Below, piece by piece: positions 54,751-64,000 of a stretch of DNA of 64,000 nucleotides. Each line of letters begins with the position of its first letter. The stretch's first letter is position 1. Source of the stretch: Rhododendron vialii (taxonomy: Eukaryota; Streptophyta; Magnoliopsida; Ericales; Ericaceae); NCBI RefSeq assembly GCF_030253575.1, contig NC_080562.1, forward strand, positions 27,116,352 to 27,180,351. Reading direction: 5' to 3'. The position numbers and the translations under genes were made by a program. The notes under the pieces are model-generated. The model was not told the DNA's origin, did not search any database, and worked only from the letters and a program-made list of their open reading frames with translations.

Positions 54751-55354
54751 TAGGACCGGCTGATATGGGAAGCCATAGAAGAATGCGATTCGGACCCCAA
54801 AAAAAGGCAAAAAAAAATGAGGGCCCCAAAATTTTAGGACCCCTACATATATACGTACGTATATATGATCCAAATAAATTTATACTTTACACAAAATAGG
54901 CCCAATTGGATGGTTGTTTCCCGAATGCATGGAGTTGCATACAGAATATTGTTGATTATACAGGTTACAGTTGCATTGGGAAAAAAAAGCTTTTCAAAGT
55001 TAAAATTGATCAAAAATTATCTTCGGTCAACCATGTCTCAAGAAAGATTAAATGGATTGATTTGTATTATCCATCAAGAAGGAATTGGTGAAGAAGTTTG
55101 ACTATGAAGACTTCATTAATACATTTGCAGCAAAAAGTGCTAGAAGACTAATTTTTAAATGATGAATTTTGAGATATTATAATGGTTGTATTTTTTTGGG
55201 ATAATTATATGCCTATATTTTGTTTTGGTACATCTTTTGTAATGTAAATTTTTTTTTATGAAACTCTTTGTAGACCAATTGTTGTATAAAAAATATAGGG
55301 AGGCCTCATTTGAGATGTTCGCTTCCAGCCTCCAAAACTTATGAGCCGGCACTG
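54751..55354 (+). mobile_element. hAT element relic with transposase C-terminus
   Basis: The ends are TAGGACCGGCTGATAT on the left and ATGAGCCGGCACTG on the right, imperfect TIRs. They are flanked by an 8-bp near-duplication, GATAACTG/GATATCTG (54,743-54,750 and 55,355-55,362). Eight base pairs is the hAT signature. The interior keeps the end of a TTF/ZMYM-type hAT transposase, so the element is a deletion derivative. Confidence 0.75.
54899..55161 (+). pseudogene. hAT transposase C-terminal dimerisation domain (ZMYM1/TTF-type)
   Basis: Encodes SFSKLKLIKNYLRSTMSQER and then LNGL, the conserved hAT C-terminal block usually preceded by an ASGERSF-like motif (here ALGKKSF). A one-base frameshift near 55,099 separates it from the tail DYEDFINTFAAKSARR ending at 55,161. 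All upstream domains are missing. Confidence 0.75.
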
Positions 55355-55362
55355 GATATCTG

Positions 55363-55640
55363 TACCATTACTGTACGTTTGCTCGTGTCCAAGAGATTGG
55401 TGATTATGTGATGAAATCTCATGTATAGTAGGTTGAGATAGAAATAGTAATGTATTTTCCCATTGGAGCGGAGGAACTGCGTAATAACCAATGCTAAGTT
55501 TTTATTCTTTTAGTATTAATTTTATAATATTATATATGCACCATAAATTTATTAGATGCAAATCCCGAATTTCCTTGTTCGTTCCTTTAATCAGTCATTC
55601 AAACGTATAAGCTAGCTTGCTTTCTTTCTTTGCAACCCAT
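55363..55640. other. intergenic segment with a short repeat
   Basis: Sequence near 55,400-55,430 (GGTGATTATGTGATGAAATCTCATGT) recurs near 58,085-58,115. No gene. Confidence 0.4.
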
Positions 55641-55800
55641 TTAGTCGTTCAATTTGAGGTCACCATCATTAATGTGAGGAAATGTCAAAAAAAGGAGTCC
55701 GTTGACGGATGAATGTGAGAAAATGGATAGACGAATAAACGGAGGATCTATGTAGTTTGTGAGGCTTGATTTGATTTGGCTTGCGCTTCATTAACATTAT
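55641..55800. repeat. relic of a receptor-kinase upstream region
   Basis: Resembles the upstream regions of copies 1 and 2. GTCCGTTGAC near 55,697 and AACGGAGGATCTATGTAGT near 55,738 match 31,260 and 63,225/63,585 in the same orientation. It suggests a further duplicated copy whose coding part is lost. Confidence 0.55.
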
Positions 55801-56039
55801 GATAATTAATGCTGTAAACTCAAGGTTATAAATATTTGCAATACACCATAGTCGATGTAACTCTTGTATTCTCTTCGTTCGAGACAAAGTAAAAATTGGT
55901 GTGAGCCGTGTGTATGCAATTATAAAGTTGGGAAATCATCCAAAAGAGGTTATGTCATTAATTGTGATTTGACCGATTTCTCAATATATATGATCTCTAA
56001 AGAGTGGAGCATAACAGTTTTACACCGTGCAAGTTGTGT

Positions 56040-56145
56040 GTGGAAAAAAATAGATGAAGATGGTGATATTAGCAAATGAAATGATCAAACGCAGACTTGG
56101 TTTAGCCATTACTAGTAGAATCTCGTTTCTGATTGGTGCAAATGA
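56040..56145 (-). pseudogene. receptor-kinase relic, signal-peptide region only
   Basis: On the minus strand it matches the first codons of copy 2 (AATGAAATGATCAAACGC through TTTAGCCAT, near 56,073-56,109) and its immediate 5' leader (GAATCTCGTTTCTGAT). It breaks off on both sides, giving a third truncated copy of the S-receptor kinase. It lies about 4.4 kb from copy 2 and shares its orientation. Confidence 0.7.
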
Positions 56146-56316
56146 AATGATCAAACAGATTAAAAATTAGAACATTTTATTTTTTAACTATATTTTTTAA
56201 TATATAAACGGTGTAAAAAAATAAGTGTTTCAATTTTCAATCCGTTTGAACCGGTGCGGAGATCTTATTTTTCTAATCATTTTATTTTAAATGGTCATAA
56301 TGGATTTTTGACTCTA

Positions 56317-56553
56317 GGCCCCGTTCCGGAACGCAAAATAAGTACTTATTTTTTAAGAAGGCAATTTCAAGCTAAAAAACGATGAGCTTATTGAAATCTA
56401 AAAATATGCAATATGGATCTTGTTTGAAAGATCTCATTGAGATCTTTAATACGGTGCAAAAAAAATTTAAAAGTTATTTTTTATTTACATTATTTTTGAG
56501 TTTGAAAATGTGAAATAAGTACTTATTTTTTAAGAAGGTGTTCTGGAACGGGC
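56317..56553. mobile_element. short MITE with GGCCCCGTTCC ends
   Basis: The left end is GGCCCCGTTCCGGAAC and the right end is GTTCTGGAACGGGC. AATAAGTACTTATTTTTTAAG recurs in both halves. Possible TCTA duplication at 56,313-56,316 and 56,554-56,557. Superfamily not assigned. Confidence 0.65.
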
Positions 56554-56558
56554 TCTAA

Positions 56559-57627
56559 GGCCATCCACAGTGGTATAATCAAAAGTCAACTGTTGTTAAA
56601 ATTAACAATATTGGTGCAAAAAATGGCTCACAATGGTATAATCAAATTTAACAACATCCTTAGAAATAATCAAATTTTAGACTTTGGATAACCAAAACTA
56701 ACAACCTTTTTCAATAATCAAAATTTGTGAACGCCACACCACATAAGTTAATTGGTTCCAAAATTTATATACACACGTATTTCAACTAGTATTTTCTTCT
56801 TCTCTTCTTCACATACTCTATATCTTTTTCACTTCAACCACAAACTGTTTCTCTTTATTTTCTTCCAAAAGTGAAGCTCATATTTCTCGATCATCTACAA
56901 TTTAACCCATCGTTGCCAGATTATGGTATTTCACTCTTCTTTTCCGTTTCTATTTTAGGCTGCATTCTTATGAACTTAACCTAAATCTGAAAATTGTCTT
57001 TATTTGATTTTTTTTCGCATTTGTTAATTTTGTACCAAACTTTTATGGGTTATTGATTCATTTCGACGAGAGAAATCGAAATTTTTTTTTTTTACTTTTA
57101 CCCAAGTATTTTGAGAAATAATTACTTTTTAGCAAAATAAATAAATTTTTCGACTAAAAAGTAGTTATTCTTTTTTGTTCCTCCCCTTATAGTTTAGTAA
57201 ATGAAGAACCTCGCAAAAGAGAAGAAGAAGGAAGAACCTTGTATTATTTTCCAATTTCAAGAACACATTTGATTTTTTTTTTGAAAGATTAAGAGAGTGG
57301 TGGATTTGTGATATAGGCTACAGGAATAGAAAGAAAAAAAAAGTTTCGGTGTTTTGATAAATAACACTAGGAAGAACACCATATGGCATATGTTCGATAT
57401 ATTTTTGCCCAAAAAAAAAACATAATGGAGAGAAGTGAATGGCGGGAAACAGAGGGGGAGAGATAGATTGTGTGAAATTGTAGTGGACTTCTTATTTTGG
57501 TTATAGACTAGAAGTGACCATTGTGAACCTCAACGTTGTTAAGCTTAGTAACCTCTTAAGTGAATAATCAAAAGCTGATGTGTCAACTTTTGGTTATCCA
57601 TTTTTGATTATACCACTGTGGATGGCC
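56559..57627. mobile_element. PIF/Harbinger-like non-autonomous element
   Basis: TIRs are GGCCATCCACAGTGGTATAA and its inverted partner. TAA flanks both sides (56,556-56,558 and 57,628-57,630). Related to the element at 2,010-2,750 through the shared CACAGTGG core. The 1,069-bp interior has no transposase. It is inserted at the edge of the preceding MITE. Confidence 0.8.
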
Positions 57628-57849
57628 TAAGGCCTTTCAATGAGCACCCTAATGGAGCTCTGAAACTAAATAAGAAGTCTTCGGGTGCTCGTTGAAAGGG
57701 ATTAGAGCCAAAAATTCATTACGACCATCTAGGATAAAATGATAAAAAAAAATTAAATCTTCGCACTGGTTCAACCGGATTGAAAATTGGAGCACTTAAT
57801 TTTTTAATCATATTTTTTCGTTAGTTTCATTAACGGTGTTAAAAATTTT

Positions 57850-60570
57850 ACCAATTTGGAACGTAAAACAAACTACAGGGTTTATTTGGTAGCAATTGAA
57901 ACTAGATGGATGAAATTGAGATAACCGTAAAACTAGAGGGACTACTACGAAAATTTGCCCTTTTTCCTTTTCATCCACTCATATATCATCTACAACTTAT
58001 AGGTTATTGGGGGAAACAACTTGACAATTTTGGACGACAAGAAGTTGTCCATAACTTATTGGTTAGCGAAACGTCCTCTAAGTGAGTGGTGATTACGTGA
58101 TGAAATCTCATGTACCGACTTCGAATGAAATTTGGTACGTCTATTTGTTGTACGCCAAACTTCCTTCCGCAAAAAGACGGGTCCAGATGGAAATGTTGCC
58201 AGAATATTTGTAAAAGCTTGGTATTTATCAATCTCGTCCATGTAGAAAGTCGTTTCCAAGCTCGAGCTCATCATCTGAGTCTCTGAGACCTTTTAGTCTG
58301 CTAGTGCACTATATTCAGTTGTGACTTGTGAGCCATTGTTGATGATTTTAGTGGTTTTACCTACAAAAGAGAATCAATCTCTACTTCGATGGAACCGCTT
58401 TTGCGTATCTGTATATCGCTCTACTAGTTGAAACGAAAAGGATAGTATTTTGTAGAGGGTTAGAGATGATCGATGATGCACACTTTGTATATGGAAATGT
58501 GATTGCTACCGTTTCAATTTGGTGTTTTTCTACAAGTAATATTTATTGAGTTTGGATCTCGACTGCAGGGCTCCGTGTCATATTTTGTAAATAGATGAAT
58601 CAGAGATGAAGGAAGATGATATTGGACAAAAGCTAATGGATTAGCATATCCTCTGAAACTAATCTTTGCACTTGCATAGTTATCTGGGCTTTTTTGACTA
58701 ATATCCCACAGATGTTTTCTGCATCGTTGTAACACCACTTGACGAATTCTAAAGTTGGATGCCTATTTTGGAGAATTTTTATTTTCAGGAATGATGGGGT
58801 AGTTTTAATCACTTTGTTTCATTCCTCTTGAAATCATTTTTACTTGAAATTTCCTTTCTGAACCTATTCATCAATGTTTTGAACCCTCTTCGGCAACGGA
58901 CAATTCAAGGCCTAAATTTTTCTTCTAAATCGATTTTGTTTTTTGTGCCTTTAGAAAATGATAGTAATAGACATACAAAAAATAGATTACTACCTACTTA
59001 CTTTATGCAAGGATCAACTAAAAAAGAACGTACGATTTTATTATCGTGCCACTGTGATAGACGTGAAACGATTATTTTGATTTGTTGAAAAAGTGAATTT
59101 TCATAGCAATACTGCTAATTGAGAATTTATCCTCATTATTGTGATTGGTCGAACAAAGTGAATTGTCATGGCAATACAGCTAACTGAATATCCCGGTCAA
59201 CTTGTTAAACCAATTTGGGATTTCCAGGTCAACTACCAGATCGAGCATTGGATGAATCTTAAGGAATTTGAGTTATCACATTTGTGTCCAGAAATAGCCC
59301 AAAACTAAACATTTTGTTCTCCAACTTTAGGTTGGAGTTTAGAATCTCCAATCCACTTGAAGTCATGTCAAGAGCATAATAAGAGGCAGACGGAAATGTA
59401 TTTTGTTCGTTAATCAACTCCCGATTTTTTAGAGTTACACAATCAAATTTACTGCATTCCTTAGTCCAAATGCCAAACCAAGTGATCCATCGCCAAATCA
59501 ATCAATAACTCCATGATACAATATAGAAATTGATACTCACAAAGCAAATAGCTGGCAAATTCACCGCTGATCAACATTGTACGTTGCTTTGATTTACGTA
59601 ATGAAAGCTTTTGTTTTCCCAAAACTTACCGTCGAAAGAAGGGCAATGAAAAGCTCGTGCAAAAGATGGAACGGTCCCTAGAAGCAGTAAATATCAAGAG
59701 AGGATCCACAACTGAGGCAAATGTAAAAATTCCACTGGTAGACAAGTCATAGTTGAGTTCATTGATGCAAATTCAGCTTGGATTCTATTCGACACAACAG
59801 AGAAGCTGGTAAGTTTCTCAAGTTCCTTCGTATTCAGCCATATTTGTGCACATTTATGATTTACATTGATGGGGTAGCAGTCTCAAGTTACTCATACCAA
59901 CACATACGTTGAGCCTTGTTGAGCTAGTGAAATCTAGTGTAACAAAATCTGTTAGGCATTTTCAAGAGGGACCAAATTAGTGTGATGCGACTCTTGTGTT
60001 TATTCTAAGTATGACACTACTGAAGGGGGCATGCCTTTGTTTCTTTAGAGATTCCTGCACTTCAACGAAAACCATAGCACCGGATCTCATCGTTTTTAAG
60101 AGAGTGACTTTAAATAGAATCATCCAATGTCCCTTTGAAGGATCACCCCAGCCATATGAAAATATACAAGGAGTATAGCATAAGCCAATTGCTATTCTTG
60201 CACAGCAAAGAATGTATGGAGTTTCTTGAATTCATTTAGCGCATGATTCTTTCATCGTTTCATGGATATACATATTCCACATTATGCTCTCGTCATTAGT
60301 TTCGAAGCATAGCAGAAACTTTATGTGAGATCATATCAAGTCCACCAAAGAGTGCCAGAAGCAATAGGTTTCCAAATCCACTCATTGGGTTGCTAAATAT
60401 ATGCATCAAGTAATGACCAAGTCCAAGCATTTTTGAACTTGTTCACCAATAAAGTAGGAAAACAACTGAGGATAAAAACAAAGGAGTAACGGATAACATA
60501 TTTTAAACGTGAAATTACAACTTAGAAGAAGCTTCCGATAGGACCACTTATTTTGTAAACGTAATTTATA
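57850..60570. other. 2.7 kb without a recognisable gene
   Basis: Short frames occur at 58,514-58,738 (minus), 58,828-59,088 (plus), 59,259-59,501 (minus) and 59,996-60,178 (plus). None has a recognised motif and none links into a larger gene by obvious splicing. The minus-strand piece near 58,600-58,740 is coding-like but unassigned. 60,380-60,570 is the 3' flank shared with receptor-kinase copy 1. Confidence 0.5.
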
Positions 60571-60581
60571 GAAACTTGCCT

Positions 60582-63095
60582 TCACCTCGGCCCTGATAGA
60601 TCCGATGCAAATAATGTAGTGCCATCATGAATTGCATCCATGTCTTCACCGGTTGCTGCCATTGTTCTTCTTGCTGGAGCATTTGTGAAGTTAAAGTCCA
60701 AATTGTCTTGGACACTGACGAAACCCTCCAAGGCCTGAACCACCACTATCATCGAAGGTCGCCTCCGGTAATCACTTTGTAGACACCACACAGCAAGCTT
60801 CATCATCTCCACCACTTCTGCTCCATGTAATTGCATATCAGCATTGTATTTGTCGACCATATCCAAAAGTTGTCCCTCTTCTGCTTTCCTTGCGAATAAA
60901 CCTACTAAATGCATCTCTTCCTCTGGCTGAGACCTATCCAAATTTTTTCGTCCGCTCAAGATCTCTGAGACCACGACCCCAAAGCTATAAACATCTACTT
61001 TCTCTGTGATAATTGAGCTCAACCATTCAGGAGCCATGTAGCCTGGGGTCCCCCCCAATGTCGCTACAACATGACTTTGGTCCTTATCAATTAGTTTTGC
61101 CAATCCAAAATCAGAAACTTTTGCCACGAAATTTTCATCTAAGAGGATGTTTTGGGGTTTGACATCCAAATGATATATTTTCTGTCGGCATTCCTCATGG
61201 AGATAGGCTAGTCCCTTGGCTATATCTGCGATGATCTTCCTTCTGGATTCCCACCCAAGAGTGAGCTCTTGACGTCTTTTGAATATCCATCTATCCAAGG
61301 ACCCGTTGGACATGTATTCATAGACTAGAAGCCTATTACAGTTTTCAGCGCAAAATCCAATCAATCTCACCAAATTGACATGATGGATGCTACCTATTGT
61401 CTGAACTTCAGCTAAGAATGACTTCTTGATCTTACTCATACCGGCGAGACGCTTCACTGCTACTTCGGTGCCATCACTCAACATCCCTTGAAAGACTGAC
61501 CCAAATCCTCCTTCCCCGAGCTTATTTTTAAAGTCATTGGTTGCGGTTTTCAAATCACCGTATGAGAATCTGGTAGGCATCCCCGGTACTTTATCAACAG
61601 AGAACTCATCATCAAATTCCTCTAGTTCTCTTTTCCTTTTGAAAACTAGAATGGAAGATCCAACCAAAAGACATATGCCAAACAAAGCTCCAAGACTAGA
61701 TCCCAGGTTGATTGTGCCAGGCGATGGCTGTTTGGTTGGAGAATTCTGCACTTTAAGAAATATAGAGGTGTTGTCGTATTCTCCCTCGTCGTTTATAAGA
61801 GAAAAAACTTCAGACAATAACATGCAACCTGGCGATGTACGAAAATTGGATGATGTATCCGTGAATAAAGCTGCTTTGCAAGAACAATTTCTCAAACAAG
61901 CATTTTTACAATCCTCCAATCCTGTTTTTTTATCCAACATATTGGTGTATATGTATCGCCAATTTAAGTTGAAGTAACTAATATTCTTAATCTCCAAAAG
62001 ACTGTGATACTGAGAATGATTACAAGAAATGGGTGTAACAAGGGAGCATCCGCGGTTTGTTTGCTTGTAATTTATTGGCTTAAAAATTTCTGTTTCATTA
62101 CTGCTTCCCGCAAAACAACTACATTGCACCTTTGAAATACATATGCCGTATTTGCCACACACCATTGGATACCCGCAGACACCAAAATATGAAGTGAGCA
62201 AATCCGCCATGGTCTTCTATTTAGCTCCTCCCCATTCGCAAACCTTCAAATGCCCGTCGGGTTCCAGCCTCATGAACTGAGCCGTTGATGCGAGATCGAA
62301 ATTTTGACCATTGAAGCTTCCGTTATTGAACACAACATATGCTTTTTCCGAATTTATGGAATTCGGATTTGCCTCTAAAGTGGATTTGTAATATTCCACC
62401 GGTGGATTGGCTTCCATATAACCGAACAAAAGACCGTTCTGAACAGAAAGCGAATACAAGCCTGGGCTAAAGTTAGATGATGATGCTCTAGCTATCAGCT
62501 TTTGCCCCGAGTTTGACACCAGCTTTTGTCCAATAAGTAATGAGTCCGTGGGGTGATCAAAAGATTGCCATACCGTCGCGTTGTTGCTGTCAAAAAGATC
62601 AAGGTTTCCAAATTCGGTGAATCTTAAGCCCGCGACGGACTTTCCTCTTGTGTTGGTTGACCATACCATATCTCCATCCGCGTCCTCCAATATCAAATCC
62701 CCATTGCCCGTTAATTTCAAGGTCGCATTAACTTTCACTGGACGGTCCCGGTTAGCAGACCATACTAGTTGGGGATAGTCTATTATGGAATAGTTTAGGG
62801 TATCGTAATCCGTTCTTTCTCCAAATATGAAGATACCAAAGAAACATGAAGTAGTTTCTTCGGAGAAGCAGTAGAAGCCGGAAACGAACTGTGAGGCACC
62901 GGATGGGGAAAAGACAGGAGTCATCTGAAGCCTGGGAGAAAGATCGCCTCCGCTGATGTAAATTGTTGGGTTGTTATTGATCCATGTAGTGGACAAATTG
63001 GCTACTGATTGAGAATTGGTTAAATGTGCAGAATAGATGAAGAAGGTGGTACTAATAGCAAATGAAATGATCAAACGCGGACTTGGTTTAGCCAT
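60582..63095 (-). pseudogene. G-type lectin S-receptor-like kinase, copy 2 (one nonsense codon)
   Basis: Intronless, from MAKPSPRL at 63,095 to the stop at 60,582. It has a signal peptide, a B-lectin domain (VWSANRDRPVKV, WQSFDHPTDSLL), EGF-like (CGKYGICISKVQCSC) and PAN-like Cys-rich regions. A transmembrane helix (LGSSLGALFGICLLVGSSIL) and a kinase follow, with GEGGFGSVFQG, HLDVKPQN (non-RD) and SDFGLAK. A TAG at 62,217-62,219, after CEWGGAK, stops the frame just before the EGF region. Family alignment suggests a Trp there (TGG to TAG). All else is open: 292 codons before the stop and 542 after it from the next ATG (62,210). The second part starts at MADLL and would lack a signal peptide. 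Confidence 0.85.
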
Positions 63096-63654
63096 TACTA
63101 GCTAGTAGAATCTCGTTTCTGATCAGTGGGTCATGGAAAATGGGAAGAAATGGTGAAAGAAAGACCGAGAATGAATGGGGGAGTGGATATTGATTGTTGT
63201 TTGTGGTCAGTAATAGAAAGGGTGAAAGCCGAGTCTGTTGACTGGTGATGTGGGAAGTCTTATTTTCCCGTATATAGTGGTGCATTCTCACCCTTATCGA
63301 TCATTTTCTGAAATTATTGAACGGAGTTTTTTACAAATCTCTACGTTAACGTTTATGATAGATACTATATCCGAATTTTTCTTTTTCCTTTTTTTTTTTT
63401 TTTTGGGTACAATCAAAGTCTTATGGAGTATATTTCTCTAGATAGATGAACAAAGTAACCCATCAACCAAATAAATAAGTGATGAATTGGTCCTTAAAAT
63501 TTGTCAGCTTTCGTTCTTTACAACCCATTTATTTGATTATGAGAGAGAAACTCATATTATCTCACATGGATAGACAAATGAACGGAGGATCTATGTAGTC
63601 TGGCTTGTGCTTCGCTAGCAGTTCAATAATTGCCAATGTACTATGTTATTTGAG
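63096..63654. other. upstream region of receptor-kinase copy 2
   Basis: Shares GTCTGTTGACTGG near 63,232 and the leader ACTAGCTAGTAGAATCTCG with copy 1 and the relics at 55.6-56.1 kb. A poly-T run lies near 63,389. No gene. Confidence 0.5.
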
Positions 63655-63780
63655 AACCACTTCTAGTAAAGTTGGTAATTCATCTCCCTCCCTCCAGTGG
63701 TGACCAAGGTTCGAGTCCCACGAGGGGCAGGGCTTTGGAGGCCAAGCCTATGGATAGCCTCTGGACCTCTCTGTGCATTC
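63655..63780 (+). repeat. SINE-like, tRNA-derived repeat, copy 2
   Basis: B-box-like GGTTCGAGTCCC with the same surroundings as 430-575 (CAGTGGTGACC before it, CCACGAGG and ATAGCCTCTG after it). A possible A box, AAGTTGGTAA, lies about 40 nt upstream. The 3' end is unclear. Confidence 0.5.
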
Positions 63781-64000
63781 TTTACTTGATTGTTTTTTCA
63801 CGTATTGTGTTTTGTGGTTTGTGCGATTTCTCAACATTATCTTCAAAGAGGCACATCAGTTTGACAACTTGCGATTTGTAGGTGAAAGAAATAGATCAGT
63901 ATAGGATGGGGGTGCTCCAGGGCGCATGCTTATTCCCGAGCACCAGTTTGGTGTCACCCAAAAAATGAAATTAGAAATAATCTATTCTTACATAGAAATT
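63781..64000. other. end of window, nothing recognised
   Basis: No gene or repeat terminus identified. Confidence 0.4.

Larger units (their letters stand above)
56200..57830. mobile_element. outer foldback element containing two nested MITEs
   Basis: 56,205-56,318 and 57,700-57,805 are inverted repeats of each other (AATTTTCAATCCGTTTGAAC on the left; its partner GTTCAACCGGATTGAAAATT on the right). Inside lie the element at 56,317-56,553, the one at 56,559-57,627, and a small hairpin at about 57,632-57,700 (TTTCAATGAGCACCC paired with GGGTGCTCGTTGAAA). Boundaries are approximate. Confidence 0.7.

Noticed and set aside
58514-58738. Candidate exon of a host gene (minus strand)
   Set aside because: Coding-like, but no partner exons, no domain and a competing frame equally open in part; not supportable as a gene.

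Overview
The window is plant nuclear DNA, almost certainly from an eudicot. It is AT-rich, full of nested plant transposons, and carries intronless S-domain (G-type lectin) receptor-like kinase genes. I cannot name the species. Nearly everything here is a mobile element or a relic of one. The only non-transposon genes I recognise are two receptor-kinase copies at 28.0-30.4 kb and 60.6-63.1 kb, both on the minus strand and each broken by one ectodomain lesion, plus a short third relic near 56.1 kb.

Layout. 0-7 kb: a SINE-like repeat, LINE tails, a PIF/Harbinger-type MITE and a minus-strand LINE (3.5-5.2 kb). 7.3-17.9 kb: a Ty3/gypsy chromovirus with a truncated 5' LTR, an extra acidic ORF ahead of gag, gag-pol with a C-terminal chromodomain, and a complete 2.5-kb 3' LTR. 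18.2-27.5 kb: a second minus-strand LINE, split by a 7.1-kb endogenous caulimovirid (plant pararetrovirus) at 20,109-27,195. That provirus is flanked by LTR-like direct repeats, has a movement protein, and has no visible integrase. 27.5-27.7 kb: a near-perfect hairpin beside the LINE. 28.0-30.4 kb: receptor kinase copy 1.

31.4-48.3 kb is a duplicated block. A minus-strand Ty1/copia element lies at 32,150-37,228. Beyond a second copy of its left flank sits a solo LTR of the same family with CAAGG target duplications. That solo LTR is split by a 9.6-kb Mutator-like element (38,483-48,091; 9-bp target duplication TTGAACTTC). The Mutator element carries a five-exon transposase gene, a convergent GRF zinc-finger/coiled-coil/membrane-anchor gene, a captured fragment resembling NOT1 (CCR4-NOT scaffold), a tandem array in intron 1 and a LINE scrap. 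48.4-52.2 kb: a second solo LTR (AAAGA duplications) holding two CACTA-type elements. 52.5-55.4 kb: a LINE RNase H relic, a Mutator-type MITE with a 9-bp duplication, and a decayed hAT element. 56.2-57.8 kb: a nest of inverted-repeat elements. 57.9-60.5 kb: nothing recognised. 60.6-63.1 kb: receptor kinase copy 2.

Most coding lesions are single stops, often of the TGG to TAG, CAA/CAG to TAA/TAG or CGA to TGA kind, as expected from cytosine deamination in methylated DNA. No tRNA, rRNA, CRISPR array or bacterial-type operon was found. The points most worth following up are the LTR-form pararetrovirus, the two-gene convergent Mutator element, the chromovirus extra ORF with its possible splice acceptor, and the poly-C tandem duplication in the copia integrase.
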